Shown: positions 7,765 through 16,584 of the stretch, in pieces
How the letters are laid out: each line of letters opens with the position of its first letter
Numbering within the stretch: position 1 is the first letter of the stretch
Source of the DNA: Archangium violaceum Cb vi76
GTDB taxonomy: Bacteria; Myxococcota; Myxococcia; Myxococcales; Myxococcaceae
Direction of reading: 5' to 3'
Length of the DNA stretch: 64,000 nt
Assembly: GCF_000733295.1 (NCBI RefSeq)
Contig: NZ_JPMI01000216.1
Location: forward strand, 1-64,000
Notes under the pieces: model-generated
Told to the model about the DNA's origin: nothing
The model's input: only the letters and a program-made list of their open reading frames with translations
Databases searched by the model: none
Program-made: the position numbers and the translations under genes

Positions 7765-10491
7765 TCACATCAGCTCGACGGCCAGGTCCAGACGGGGCTC
7801 GAAGTGGCCCGAGGGCAGGGCGTCGAGCTGTCCCTCCCAGCGCACCTGGGCCCGGGGGGAGAAGCGGACACCCCGGCGGCCCCATTGTCCGAGGAGCAGG
7901 TCCATCCGGAGCGAGGCCTCGGCCTCGTGCCGCAGACCCCGGTGGAGGGTGTACGTGGGGGACCAGGCGGCCTCCAGGCGCACCGCGTTGGCCAGCGAGC
8001 CGGGCAGGTCCACGCGCTGCGAGAAGGAGAGCCGGGGGCCCACGGCGGGCGCGAGCTCGTCACGCCCCCAGCGCAGCGCGGCCCGGGCACCCAGGCCCAG
8101 CGCGGCGTGGTGCTCGAAGCGGCGGCCCTCGTCCAGTACGAGGAGCGCCTCGGCCTGGGCGGTGGCCCGGTGCGGCAGCGTCTGTCCCTGCTCCCTCGAT
8201 TCGAGCAGGGCCTCCATGCCCCAGCCCAGCTCATCGAGCAGGGTGCTCCGGTGCCAGGGCGGCTCGCGCAGCAACGTCCGGTAGCCCAGGAGCGTGAGCC
8301 GCGAGTCCAACACGCGCGGCAGTCCCCGCCGGGGCTCCAGGCGTATCTCACCGTCGAGCACGCGCAGCTCGCTGCTGGGCCGGTAGCCGTGCAGGTACGG
8401 CTCGCCCAGGGCCTGGCTCAGGCCCGCCGTCCGCAGCCCCACCACGGGCCGCACCCGTCCCGAGGGCGCCAGGTCCATGCCCACCATCACCGCCGTCCGC
8501 GCCGCGCCCGAGCTCCGTGGGGCGCGCGAGGACAGCTCCCGCTCCACCCGCGTCTTGCGCGTGCGATCCCTCTCCAGGAAGGCGAGGGGATCCACCTCGG
8601 AGAAGAGCCCCGTCTGAAGTCCTCCCTGCACCTCGGTGGCGGTGATGAAGGTGGCCTCGATGGCCTCGGCCCGCGCGAGCAGCCGTGCCTCCGCTTCCGT
8701 GGGCTCCCGCTTGTCCGCGGTGGCCAGCGCCTGCTGCAACAGGGTGATGCGATCGAGCGTCGCGAGCTTGCGCTGCAGCACGTCCTCCCGCTCGAAGAGG
8801 AACTGGCGCTCGCGCACGTCTTCCTCGGGCGTGGACACGGCCGTGTGGATCTTCACCAGCAGCGCCCGCTCCACCTTCAGCCGCTCATCCTCGGCCCGGT
8901 CCACCTCCGAGCGCTCCACCCGTACCGACCAGGCGAGGTACGCATGCAGCAGCGTGCGCACGGACTCGCGCTCCGGCTCCGGCGCGGAGGCGAGCACGGC
9001 CTCGGCCAGCGCGGGCACCCGGGACCAGGCCTCGCGGCGCTTCTCCGGCTCGGGGGATTGGAGCCGCCGGTGCAGCAGGCGCAGCCTCGTGTGCGCCTCG
9101 GGCCCCACCCGCGTGGCCAGGGCCTCGAGCGCTTCCTCCCGGGCCTCGTGGGCGCGCAGGGCCCGCTCGCCGGTGGACTCGAAGTCGTCCGGGATGTGCT
9201 CCAGCAGCTCCACCCGGGTGAACGCATCCAGCACGGCACCGGGCAACACCCAGAGGGAGCCGGGTGAGCGCACCCGGCGGTCCTCTTCCAGCGCGCCGTT
9301 GACGAGGAAGACGAGCGCGCTCGCGCAGTTGTCGGTCAGGAAGTAGTAGGGCAGGTAGCCGCGCCGCTCCATCTCCCAGATGCGCTCCAGCAGCCGCACC
9401 TGTTCGCTCGGGGTGAGGCGCAGGCGGAAGCGGCGGATGGTGCGCTGCTCCAACTCCAGCGTCTCGTGCGCGAGGTCCCCCATGGTCGAGGTGAGGAAGC
9501 CCAGCGAGAAGCCTCCGGCCAGCCCCCTCGCGATGTAGCGCGGGCCTCCCGTCTCCACTCCCGTCAAGGCCACGGGCTGCACCACCGCCTCGAAGCCCGG
9601 CCCTCGCGGGATGGCCCCCTCGTGCCACACCGGCCGCATCAACAGGTGGCCGAAGAGGGACTCGGGCTGCCGGCCCGTGGAGGCCACCATGAGCAGCTCG
9701 AAGTGCGACAGCTCTCCGGCGTTGGCCCACCTGTCGAAGGCGGGGCATGGCGCGCGGGGCGGCGGCGTCCAGAGCCCCTGCGCGGCCAGCAGCTCCCCGA
9801 GGGCCCGCGTCTTGGAGAGCTCCTGGCAGGACACCCGGTCATCCACCGGGAGGGCCTCCTCGCGCAGGGACTCGGCCGGGACGAACAGCTCCTCGGCGAA
9901 GGTGACCAGGTCCAGGGACGCGCTCTTCTGTCCGCGCGCCCGGCTGAAGGCTCCCGCATAGGAGAGGAGGGACTGCTCGCTCAGGGTGAGCGGCCGCTCG
10001 AAGGGGGCGAGCCAACCGGACAGCCGGCGCCAGCCCCGAGCCCGGCTCCACTGGCGCGCATCGTCCCAGCGTTGCATCACCGCGTGCACCACCGCGCGGC
10101 GGCGCCACAACCGCTCCAGCTCGGCGTCGGTGAGGCGGGTGGTGCGCAGCGTGGCCCGCCGCTCCTGGGTGGGGACGAAGTCATAGAGGTGGAATTGGCG
10201 CCGGTCCTCGCTCCAGTCCGGCCGGCGCTCGGAGTCGTTGCCCATGCCCAGCGGCGCCGGCTCCGGGTGCAGCACCAGCTCCAGCGAGCCGCCGGGAGGA
10301 CGGCGCAGCGCGGGGGGAAGCGCGGCGAGCCCGGCCTCCACCTCCGTGACGAGCGCCGCGTCCTTCGAGGCCGGAGCGCGCAGCACCAGTCCATGCTCCG
10401 TCTCCAACGTGCGGACGCGCTCGGCGAGTGTCCTCGCGGCGGCGGGTTGCGCCACCACGAGCCCGGTCACCAGCGCCACCAGGGTCCTCAT
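7765..10491 (-). CDS. DUF4105 family envelope protein with possible outer-membrane barrel
   Basis: 908 residues from ATG 10491, chosen because it gives a clean signal peptide (MRTLVALVTGLVVAQPAAA) and overlaps the upstream stop codon by ATGA; an in-frame upstream extension to 10581 would bury the signal. The middle carries DUF4105 hallmarks: LMVASTGRQPESLFGHLLMR and the conserved FLTDNCASALVFLVNG. A charged helical stretch follows (about 480-660). The C-terminal 240 residues alternate polar and aromatic strands (LVLDEGRRFEHHAALGLGAR, GHFEPRLDLAVELM) as in an outer-membrane barrel. DUF4105 contains conserved Cys/His/Asn residues and may be a papain-like hydrolase, but its activity is not established. 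It is paired with the Ser-rich lipoprotein upstream. Confidence 0.82.
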   Translation of the reverse strand: MRTLVALVTGLVVAQPAAARTLAERVRTLETEHGLVLRAPASKDAALVTEVEAGLAALPPALRRPPGGSLELVLHPEPAPLGMGNDSERRPDWSEDRRQFHLYDFVPTQERRATLRTTRLTDAELERLWRRRAVVHAVMQRWDDARQWSRARGWRRLSGWLAPFERPLTLSEQSLLSYAGAFSRARGQKSASLDLVTFAEELFVPAESLREEALPVDDRVSCQELSKTRALGELLAAQGLWTPPPRAPCPAFDRWANAGELSHFELLMVASTGRQPESLFGHLLMRPVWHEGAIPRGPGFEAVVQPVALTGVETGGPRYIARGLAGGFSLGFLTSTMGDLAHETLELEQRTIRRFRLRLTPSEQVRLLERIWEMERRGYLPYYFLTDNCASALVFLVNGALEEDRRVRSPGSLWVLPGAVLDAFTRVELLEHIPDDFESTGERALRAHEAREEALEALATRVGPEAHTRLRLLHRRLQSPEPEKRREAWSRVPALAEAVLASAPEPERESVRTLLHAYLAWSVRVERSEVDRAEDERLKVERALLVKIHTAVSTPEEDVRERQFLFEREDVLQRKLATLDRITLLQQALATADKREPTEAEARLLARAEAIEATFITATEVQGGLQTGLFSEVDPLAFLERDRTRKTRVERELSSRAPRSSGAARTAVMVGMDLAPSGRVRPVVGLRTAGLSQALGEPYLHGYRPSSELRVLDGEIRLEPRRGLPRVLDSRLTLLGYRTLLREPPWHRSTLLDELGWGMEALLESREQGQTLPHRATAQAEALLVLDEGRRFEHHAALGLGARAALRWGRDELAPAVGPRLSFSQRVDLPGSLANAVRLEAAWSPTYTLHRGLRHEAEASLRMDLLLGQWGRRGVRFSPRAQVRWEGQLDALPSGHFEPRLDLAVELM

Positions 10492-11339
10492 TCCACGACT
10501 CCGTAGGCCGCGAGGAACGCGAGCCGGTCCTCCTCCAGCCGCTGCTCGGTGCGAGCGAGCTGCCCCACCCGCGCGAGCCATCCGAGGGCGTGCTCGGGCG
10601 TGAGCATGGAGGACTCGGCGAGCGCGAGCAGCTCGCTCCGGTGCTCGCGCAGCACCCGGCCGAAGAGCCGGAGGTTCTCGCGGCGGATGCGCGCCATGGC
10701 GGCGAGGTCCTCGATGCTGGGGCCGGCCCCGAGCGCCAGGTCTTCCCGCAGCTGATGGGTGCGCGCGCGCAGATACGCCTGGGCGGCCTCGCCCACGTTC
10801 GCGGGAGGAGGGGGGCCCGCGGACGGGGCCTTCATGATCATCCAGAAGGCGAGGCCCAGCCCGCCCAGGGTGGCACCCACGACACTGAAGGACAGGACGT
10901 TGCCGCCCCTGCTGCTCTGGGAGTTCTCCGAGCTCCCCCCGGATTGGGACTGACTGGCTTCGCCCTCGCCCGAGTTGCCCGAGTTGGACTCACTCGAGGG
11001 GCCCTGCGAGCTCTCCCCGGACTGGGACTGGCTGGAGTCGCCCTGGCTCGAGTTGCTCGAGTTGGAGTCGCTCGAGTTGCCCGAGTTGGATTCACTCGAG
11101 GGGCCCTGTGAGCTCTCACCGGACTGGGACTGACTGGAGTCACCCGAATTGGACTCACTCGAGTTGCCCGAGTTGGACTCACTCGAGTTGCCCGACGCGT
11201 TGGACGAGGCGCCCGAGCCCGAGTCCGAGTTCGAGGCGCTCATGGAGCCCGCGCCCACGGCTCCAGGTGTCTGACATCCCGAGACCAACAGCCAGGTGAT
11301 TGCCCCGATGACGCGTGTCCGCTGACCCTTCATCTTCAT
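10488..11339 (-). CDS. Ser/Asn/Gly/Gln-rich repeat lipoprotein with membrane segment
   Basis: 283 residues from ATG 11339 (a second ATG at 11333 is equally possible; AGGGGG lies just upstream). The lipobox LVSGC follows a hydrophobic N-terminus, so the protein should be lipid-anchored. About 100 residues of low-complexity repeat follow (SSESNSGNSS, SSQSQSGESSQGPSS), encoded by imperfect 12-18 bp repeats at 10935-11215. Then come a transmembrane-like stretch (VVGATLGGLGLAFWMIM) and a charged helical C-terminal region of about 100 residues. The gene overlaps the DUF4105 gene by ATGA, so the two products probably work together in the envelope. No family assignment is possible from sequence alone. 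Confidence 0.75.
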   Translation of the reverse strand: MKMKGQRTRVIGAITWLLVSGCQTPGAVGAGSMSASNSDSGSGASSNASGNSSESNSGNSSESNSGDSSQSQSGESSQGPSSESNSGNSSDSNSSNSSQGDSSQSQSGESSQGPSSESNSGNSGEGEASQSQSGGSSENSQSSRGGNVLSFSVVGATLGGLGLAFWMIMKAPSAGPPPPANVGEAAQAYLRARTHQLREDLALGAGPSIEDLAAMARIRRENLRLFGRVLREHRSELLALAESSMLTPEHALGWLARVGQLARTEQRLEEDRLAFLAAYGVVE

Positions 11340-11538
11340 GCTGCCCCCTGAGGTGATGTTCACGCGCGGACAGCCTAGCCATTGGCGTGCCGACGGTCCT
11401 GCCTCGGACTTCCAGGGGGTTGCGGGGACTCACTCCAGGTCCGTGCGAAGAGCACTTGGCGCTCATGTGCAGGCCCATGCACGAGCCCCGCGCATTGACG
11501 CGGTGCGCTCAGGATGTGGGTCAGCCAATCACCGCGTC

Positions 11539-11970
11539 TCAGTGCACCACGGTGACAGGCCGTCCGGCGTGCTGAACGACGCGGTCGCTCACGGAGCCGA
11601 GCAACCACTTCCCGCCGGGATTGAGGCCGCGGGCGCCGATGACGATGTGGTCGGCGCCGAGCTTGTCGGCCATGGAGACGATGGTGTCGGCGGGGCGGCC
11701 GATCTCCACGACCTTTTCGACCTGGGCCTTGGGGAGATCGGAGGCGACTTCATCGAGCATGCGCCGGACGGCATCCAACTCCTCGGGGGAGCGCTGGGGC
11801 CCGGAGATGATCTCCGAGTCCAGGAAGCCGAGGGCGAGCATGCGAGGGGGCTCGAGGACGAAGAGGAGGGTGATGCGCGAGCCCGTCTGCTGTGCCAGGT
11901 CATGGGCGAAGCGCGCGGCCTTGCGAGAGGTCTGCGAGCCATCGATGGCGACGAGGATGTGGTGGATCAC
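11539..11970 (-). CDS. Universal stress protein (UspA family)
   Basis: 143 residues, the usual single-domain Usp length. The N-terminus HHILVAIDGSQTSRKAARFA and the C-terminal ATP-binding signature G-2x-G-9x-G-S (GARGLNPGGKWLLGS) are intact, so it belongs to the ATP-binding subgroup. Such proteins accumulate under starvation or respiratory stress and act as nucleotide-dependent modulators. It stands alone, with about 200 bp of non-coding DNA downstream and about 117 bp upstream. Regulation is not visible. Confidence 0.93.
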   Translation of the reverse strand: MIHHILVAIDGSQTSRKAARFAHDLAQQTGSRITLLFVLEPPRMLALGFLDSEIISGPQRSPEELDAVRRMLDEVASDLPKAQVEKVVEIGRPADTIVSMADKLGADHIVIGARGLNPGGKWLLGSVSDRVVQHAGRPVTVVH

Positions 11971-12074
11971 GTCCGCCTCCGGGGAAGGAACCGGGGGCGA
12001 GGACCCCCATACCGTCAGGGTGGGGCGGGGCGCGCCAGGGGCAAGGGGAAGGCGCCCGCCCGCCCGTCCGCAGG

Positions 12075-12088
12075 GCCGCCAGGGCGGC
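12075..12088 (-). terminator. Possible short hairpin after the binding-protein gene
   Basis: GCCGCC and GGCGGC arms (12075-12080 and 12083-12088) meet at the stop codon of the LivK-like gene. The stem is only 6 bp with a 2-base loop and no U tract, so it is a weak terminator candidate. Confidence 0.25.
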
Positions 12089-13281
12089 TACGGCTTCACG
12101 GTGGTGATGAACTTCGTCTTCCCGCCCTCGACCTGGAGAATCACGGCCTCCTTCACCGCGTCGCGATTCTTGTCGAGGTTGATGGTGCCACCCACGCCCG
12201 GGAAGTCCTTGGTGGCCGCGATGGCGTCGCGGATGGATGCGCGCGACAGGTCCGGCGCGCGCTTCATCGCGTCGATGGCGAGCTTCGCGGCGTCATAGGC
12301 CAGGGCCGCCACGCTGTCCGGCAGGGCGCCGCCGTGGGTCGCCTTGTACTTCGCGATGAACTCCTGCACGCGCGCATCCGGGTTATCCACCGAGTAGTGG
12401 TTGGAGTAGTAGCTGCCCTCGAGCGCGGCGCCGCCCAGCTCGAAGAGCTTGTCGGACTCCCAGCCATCGCCGCCGAGCAGCGGCACGGAGAGCCCCAGCT
12501 CGCGCGCCTGCCGGGCGATGAGGCCCACGTCCGTGTAGTAGCCGGGCACGAAGAGGGCCTCGGGCCGGGCCTGCTTGAAGGCGGTGATCTGCGCGCGGAA
12601 GTCCGTATCGCCCTTGGAGTAGCTCTCGTTGGCGACGATGGCGCCGCCCATCTCGGAGAACTTCCGGCTGAACACGCCCGTCAGCCCCACCGAGTAGTCG
12701 CTCTTGTTGTCCTGCAGCACGGCCACCCGGTTGAGCTTCAGGTTCTCGCGGGCGAACTTCGCCATCACGAAGCCCTGGAAGGGATCGATGAAGCAGACGC
12801 GGAAGATGTAGTCGCCCCGGCGGGTGACTGCGGGGTTGGTGGAGGTGGGGGTGATCATCGGCACGCCGGCCGCCTGGGCCTTCTCCGCCATGGCCATGGA
12901 GTTGGTGGAGGCGGCCTCGCCGAGGATGACGGACACCTTGTCGTGGGAGATGAGGCGCGTGGCCGCCTGGGCGGCCTCCTCGGGCCTGCCCTGGCTGTCG
13001 TAGACGCGCACCTCCAGCTTCTTGCCCTTCACCCCGCCCGCGGCATTGGCCTCCGCCACGGCCATGGCGATGCCATTGCGCGCGGAGACGCCGAAGGTGG
13101 CTTCGCTGCCCGTGAGGCTGCCCACCTGGCCCAGGAGGATGGTGTCCGTGTCCGCCGGAGGAGCCCCCGCGGCCGGGGAGGGAGCGGGCTGGGAAGCGGG
13201 CGCGGGGGAGTCCTTCTTCTCACAAGCGGCCACCAGCACCGTGAGTGCGGCGAGCAGCATCGGGACGGCGGAACGGCGCAT
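12088..13281 (-). CDS. Branched-chain amino-acid-type ABC transporter substrate-binding lipoprotein
   Basis: 397 residues from ATG 13281, preceded by GGAGGAAG. A lipoprotein signal (MRRSAVPMLLAALTVLVAAC) precedes a Pro/Ala linker and a type I periplasmic binding fold of the LivJ/LivK family (TILLGQVGSLTGSEATFGVS, GGVKGKKLEVRVYDSQGRPE, GEAASTNSMAMAEKAQAAGV, GYYTDVGLIARQARELG). The ligand is probably a branched-chain amino acid, an amide or a related small molecule. No permease or ATPase genes are adjacent, so it is an orphan binding protein that either feeds a transporter encoded elsewhere or acts as a sensor. An upstream in-frame extension to 13662 is rejected because it lacks a signal and a ribosome site. 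Confidence 0.92.
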   Translation of the reverse strand: MRRSAVPMLLAALTVLVAACEKKDSPAPASQPAPSPAAGAPPADTDTILLGQVGSLTGSEATFGVSARNGIAMAVAEANAAGGVKGKKLEVRVYDSQGRPEEAAQAATRLISHDKVSVILGEAASTNSMAMAEKAQAAGVPMITPTSTNPAVTRRGDYIFRVCFIDPFQGFVMAKFARENLKLNRVAVLQDNKSDYSVGLTGVFSRKFSEMGGAIVANESYSKGDTDFRAQITAFKQARPEALFVPGYYTDVGLIARQARELGLSVPLLGGDGWESDKLFELGGAALEGSYYSNHYSVDNPDARVQEFIAKYKATHGGALPDSVAALAYDAAKLAIDAMKRAPDLSRASIRDAIAATKDFPGVGGTINLDKNRDAVKEAVILQVEGGKTKFITTVKP

Positions 13282-13420
13282 GCGTACTTCCTCCACGAAT
13301 GGCGTCGCCCGCCTTCTAGCGCACTCCCGTCCCGCTGGCTTGCCTCGCTCCTTCGTGCTCACGTTGACACCCGGGGAGGGGCCGATTTTCCTTCGGCCGC
13401 CCCTCAGGAGGACACCGGGA

Positions 13421-13705
13421 ATGCGGCTTCGGGAGATGACATGGAGGTTCATCGCGCCATGCGTGGTGGCCATGGTGCTGGCGGCCTGTGGATCGGGGGG
13501 GTATGACCTGACGTGCGCAGGGGCGGAGGACTGTCTCGAGTCCGAGCTCTGCCATCCGACGGACAAGGTGTGCGTGCAGTTGTGTACCACCCAGGAGCAC
13601 TGCCCCCTGAAGGCCGAGGCCTGCGAGGCGCTGAGCGACCCGAGCGGTCCGAAGATCTGCAAATGCCCGGCGGGAACGGCGTGTGTGAGTGACAGGGAGT
13701 CGTAG
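13421..13705 (+). CDS. Small Cys-rich lipoprotein
   Basis: 94 residues. AGGAGG about 9 bases upstream of ATG 13421 fixes the start; a longer frame beginning at 13022 runs antisense through the binding-protein gene and is rejected. A basic N-terminus, hydrophobic core and lipobox (VLAAC) predict lipidation. The mature part has ten cysteines besides the lipobox Cys (CAGAEDCLESELC, CVQLCTTQEHC, ICKCPAGTAC) in the spacing seen in many myxobacterial extracellular proteins, where they form disulfide knots. It diverges from the binding-protein gene and is followed 62 bases later by the DUF2378 gene. Function unknown. Confidence 0.8.
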   Translation: MRLREMTWRFIAPCVVAMVLAACGSGGYDLTCAGAEDCLESELCHPTDKVCVQLCTTQEHCPLKAEACEALSDPSGPKICKCPAGTACVSDRES

Positions 13706-13767
13706 CCGCCAGGGGTAGACTCCCAGGCCGGCGGCGGGGGACCCGTGAAGAGGCTCGAGGCCGACGA

Positions 13768-14385
13768 ATGAGTGATGAGACGGGTGAGGGCCGGGGACCC
13801 TCGTACGATGCGCGGGAGGATCTGGAGAGCCGGTTGCGCCTGGCGACGCCGGAGTACACCACGCGCGGCATCCTATTCCTGGCCACGTTGACGTCCGTCC
13901 GGGAGCTCGGTGGTGAGGAGATGGTGAAGCGCTGCGTGGAGGCGAGCGGGGAGTCGGAGTTCGTGGAGTTCTTCAACTATCCCACCAGCGCCCTCCTCCA
14001 GATGCTGGGCACCGCGGCCGGGCTGCTGGGCGCCAGCCGGGGGGGCTACGCGGAGGTCCTGCGGTACATCGCGAAGCGGACCGTGGAGCTCTACATGACG
14101 TCCGTGGTGGGCCGGTCCGCGCAACTGGTGTCCTCGACGGACCCCATGCGCCTGGTGCGGACCCTGGAGGCGCTCTACAAGGTGTCGATGGTCTACTCGG
14201 CGCCCACGGTGGTCTGGAAGGGGCCCAAGCGAGGAGTCCTCACCGTTCAACGCACCTTCACGCCCCTGGCGTATCACGAGGGCGGGGCGCTCACCCTCGG
14301 GGTCATGTTGGGCTTGAAGAACGTGGAGGCACACGCGCGGCCCACGGGACCGCTCAGTCTGGAGTTGGAGCTCTCCTGGGAGTAG
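13768..14385 (+). CDS. DUF2378 (TIGR02265) family protein
   Basis: 205 residues, the standard size for this myxobacterial paralogous family. Characteristic parts are TRGILFLATLTSVRELGGEE near the start, FNYPTSALLQMLGTAA in the middle, and the C-terminal VMLGLKNVEAHARPTGPLSL. The family is abundant in Myxococcales and has no established biochemical role; no catalytic residues or membrane segments are visible. It faces the methyltransferase gene tail to tail with only 13 bases between them. Its presence is one of the stronger lineage markers in the window. Confidence 0.9.
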   Translation: MSDETGEGRGPSYDAREDLESRLRLATPEYTTRGILFLATLTSVRELGGEEMVKRCVEASGESEFVEFFNYPTSALLQMLGTAAGLLGASRGGYAEVLRYIAKRTVELYMTSVVGRSAQLVSSTDPMRLVRTLEALYKVSMVYSAPTVVWKGPKRGVLTVQRTFTPLAYHEGGALTLGVMLGLKNVEAHARPTGPLSLELELSWE

Positions 14386-14398
14386 GCGGGGCGCGGGT

Positions 14399-15400
14399 TC
14401 AGCGGCGGGTGAGCTCGAGGTAGATGAGGTTCTCGGTCTCGTCCCGGAAGAGCGCCTGCCGGCGGAGCTGACTCCTGGGAATGTCGCTCATCCATCCCGC
14501 CACCTCGGACTCGTCGCGGTAGATGAGCCACCAATCCATGCAGGCCTCCATGTATGCCTTGAAGGCGGAGTCCTTGTGCGGGTCGGCGTAGTTTGCCAGG
14601 AGCAGCCGCCCGCCGGGGCGCAGCATGGAGAAGAGCTGGGCGGTCAGGCGGATGGCGACGGGCTGCGGGAGGTAGTCGTAGAGCCCGGATGCGTAGACGA
14701 GGTCCATGTCCTCGAAGCGCAACTGGTCGCGCAGGATGTCCTTCACGGAGCCGGCCACCGGCTTGATGCCCAGGTATCCGAGCTCACTGTCGATCACCCC
14801 CAGGCTCTGGAGATCCTGATCCAGCGCCAGGAACTCGCTCACCTGCCGCTGCTGCACGGCCCGCGAGCGCCGGGACTCCCGCAGGTGGCCGCACGCCACG
14901 GAGAGGATCCGGGCATCGGCTCGCTCCTCCGACACCTTGTCGATGTACCGCGCCAGATAGTCCCTGCGCCCCCGGAGGGAGGCGGTGCTCGTCTGCGCAC
15001 ACAAGAACCGGTTGAGCTCCACTCCGGTGGCCGTGGTGCCGAGGCGCTCGGGGGCGAGATCCTCGTAGACGAAGTCGAGCATCACCGCGTCGCCGGCGTA
15101 CCGGCGGGGCTTCTCGAAGCCGCGGCGCGTGAAGGGCTCCTGACGGACGAGGGAATGAACCGGGTGGGGGCGGCACGTCTCGATGCAGAAGCGCCGCCAG
15201 TCCTCGGGGACGAGCGTGGCGCGCGCATGTCCCAGGGACGAGAGCAGGGTGCGCATGCCCTGGGAGATCTCCCCGCCGAGTATCTGCGCATGGGCCAGGT
15301 CCAATGCTTCCGTCAGGGGAGCCCGCCACCGCGAGGCCCACTCCTCCGTCACGTTTGATTCGTGCGAGCTGCCATTCACCTGATGCGCGTGTTCCTGCAT
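14399..15400 (-). CDS. Class I SAM-dependent methyltransferase, EF/3-OH-PAME-synthesis-like
   Basis: 333 residues from ATG 15400; the open frame extends to 15613 but that part is low-complexity and lacks a start signal. A helical N-terminal domain (RGFEKPRRYAGDAVMLDFVY, NRFLCAQTSTASLRGRRDYL) precedes a Rossmann domain whose SAM-binding loop is ILSVACGHLRE, followed by EFLALDQDLQSL (acidic loop), LVYASGLYDYLP and LFSMLRPGGRLLLANYA. This arrangement resembles proteins annotated as biosynthesis enzymes for 3-hydroxypalmitic acid methyl ester, the PhcB-type quorum signal, so the substrate may be a fatty acid. That functional link is by resemblance only. It lies next to the SDR and LuxR genes. Confidence 0.75.
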   Translation of the reverse strand: MQEHAHQVNGSSHESNVTEEWASRWRAPLTEALDLAHAQILGGEISQGMRTLLSSLGHARATLVPEDWRRFCIETCRPHPVHSLVRQEPFTRRGFEKPRRYAGDAVMLDFVYEDLAPERLGTTATGVELNRFLCAQTSTASLRGRRDYLARYIDKVSEERADARILSVACGHLRESRRSRAVQQRQVSEFLALDQDLQSLGVIDSELGYLGIKPVAGSVKDILRDQLRFEDMDLVYASGLYDYLPQPVAIRLTAQLFSMLRPGGRLLLANYADPHKDSAFKAYMEACMDWWLIYRDESEVAGWMSDIPRSQLRRQALFRDETENLIYLELTRR

Positions 15401-15572
15401 GTCATTTCTCGTTGGCTCGCCCCCCTCTCCCCCCCAGGTGAGGGCTCCTGCGCCTGGGAGTCCGTTTGTATGGGCTGATGCCCACGTTGAGTAAAATGGC
15501 TTGTGACGGCCCACCTCTTCCTCGGGAAATGCCCCCTGCCTGCTGCCCTGGCGGGACCATGCGTGAGAGGAA

Positions 15573-16349
15573 TCATCCGCGCGAGGCTCGGAGCACCTTG
15601 CTCGCGACGGCATCGAAGAGGAGGTTGGGTACCCACTTCGCCACGCCGACGGCGCTGGCCATCTGCCAGGGGAAACCGTACTCGGCCTCGGCGCGCAGGA
15701 TGGCCTGTCCCATCAACTCCACGGCCGCGTCCGCCTCCAGGAGGAAGGGCATGGTGTGTTGGATGCGGGCGGTCATCTCGGTCTTCACGAAGCCGGGCTG
15801 GATGCAGGTGACGCGCACCCCGGTGCCCTGAAGGTCCACGCGCAGGCTCTCCAGGAAGGTGTTGAGGAAGGCCTTGGAGGCCGAGTAGGCGGCGTTCTGG
15901 GGGAGACCCCGGCAGCTGGCGAGGCTGGAGACGCCCACCAGGTGTCCGCGGCCGCGCTCCACCATGCGGGGCAGCACCGCGGACAGCGTGGCGGCGGCCC
16001 CGGTGACGTTCACGTCGATGACCTGCTTCGCGTGCTCCCAGGGGAAGTCCCGGGCGTTCGTCTGCCCGCCCACGCCGGCGTTGGCCACCACCAGGTCCAG
16101 GCCGCCACAGGCATCATCCAGCGCGCGGATGCGCTCGAGCGTGGTGTCGGCGTGGGAGACATCCAGCTCCATGGGCTCGACGTGGGCGCCAGCTGCCCTG
16201 GCTTCTTGCGCGAGCGCCTCCAGGTGGGCACCGCGCCGGGCGGCGGCGTACACCTTCACGCCCCGCTTGCCCAACCACAGCGCCAGACCGCGTCCAAGGC
16301 CGCTGGAGGCTCCCGTCACCAGCGCCGTCCGATAGCTCATCTCGTTCAT
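15573..16349 (-). CDS. Short-chain dehydrogenase/reductase (SDR)
   Basis: 258 residues from ATG 16349, preceded by GAGAGGAAG. Classical SDR motifs are present: the nucleotide-binding TGASSGLGRGLA, NAGVG, and the catalytic Ser-Tyr-Lys in VSSLASCRGLPQNAAYSASK. The ARRG after the second strand suggests NADP(H) preference. It oxidises or reduces a carbonyl/hydroxyl of an unidentified substrate. Its promoter region is shared with the divergent LuxR gene and holds a lux-box-like palindrome (16475-16490), so it may belong to the same regulon and act on a lipid intermediate. Confidence 0.92.
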   Translation of the reverse strand: MNEMSYRTALVTGASSGLGRGLALWLGKRGVKVYAAARRGAHLEALAQEARAAGAHVEPMELDVSHADTTLERIRALDDACGGLDLVVANAGVGGQTNARDFPWEHAKQVIDVNVTGAAATLSAVLPRMVERGRGHLVGVSSLASCRGLPQNAAYSASKAFLNTFLESLRVDLQGTGVRVTCIQPGFVKTEMTARIQHTMPFLLEADAAVELMGQAILRAEAEYGFPWQMASAVGVAKWVPNLLFDAVASKVLRASRG

Positions 16350-16474
16350 GGGCTTCCTCTCTGGGAGGAGCCTGGCGCGGGGGGAATGGAAGCGGCCAGC
16401 GGCGTTGGCTTCATCTGTTCTCCACGTGAATCCAGCGGACGCCATGGCGCCTTCTTCCCCGCTCGGTTTGTCAA

Positions 16475-16490
16475 TACCACTCAGGTGGTA
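16475..16490 (+). promoter_or_regulatory. Lux-box-like palindrome A
   Basis: TACCACTCAGGTGGTA, a near-perfect 16-bp inverted repeat followed by GTGACAGCG. It lies 94 bases upstream of the LuxR start at 16585 and 126 bases upstream of the divergent SDR start. The flanking GTTTGTC and GACAGCG are shared with box B at 20192. The fit to a LuxR-type dimer site is inferred. Confidence 0.65.
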
Positions 16491-16584
16491 GTGACAGCGT
16501 TTGTTGGGGTTTGTACGGGAAGAAAGACTCGATGGGTTGTGTCACCATGACATCCCTTTCACTTCCCCGCCGAGGAGCGACCGC

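Noticed and set aside
10492-10581. N-terminal extension of the DUF4105 gene
   Set aside because: Would place 30 Arg/Gly-rich residues before a good signal peptide and lie inside the preceding gene; ATGA overlap at 10491 is a better start.
13282-13662. N-terminal extension of the LivK-like gene
   Set aside because: It would bury the lipoprotein signal and overlap the divergent small lipoprotein gene.
15471-15484. TGGGC-TGAT-GCCCA inverted repeat upstream of the methyltransferase
   Set aside because: Arms of only 5 bp and no similar copy near other genes of the region; likely chance.
16475-16490. Reading the TACCAC/GTGGTA boxes as sigma-54 promoters
   Set aside because: They lack the TGGCAC-N5-TTGC layout and have palindromic symmetry instead.
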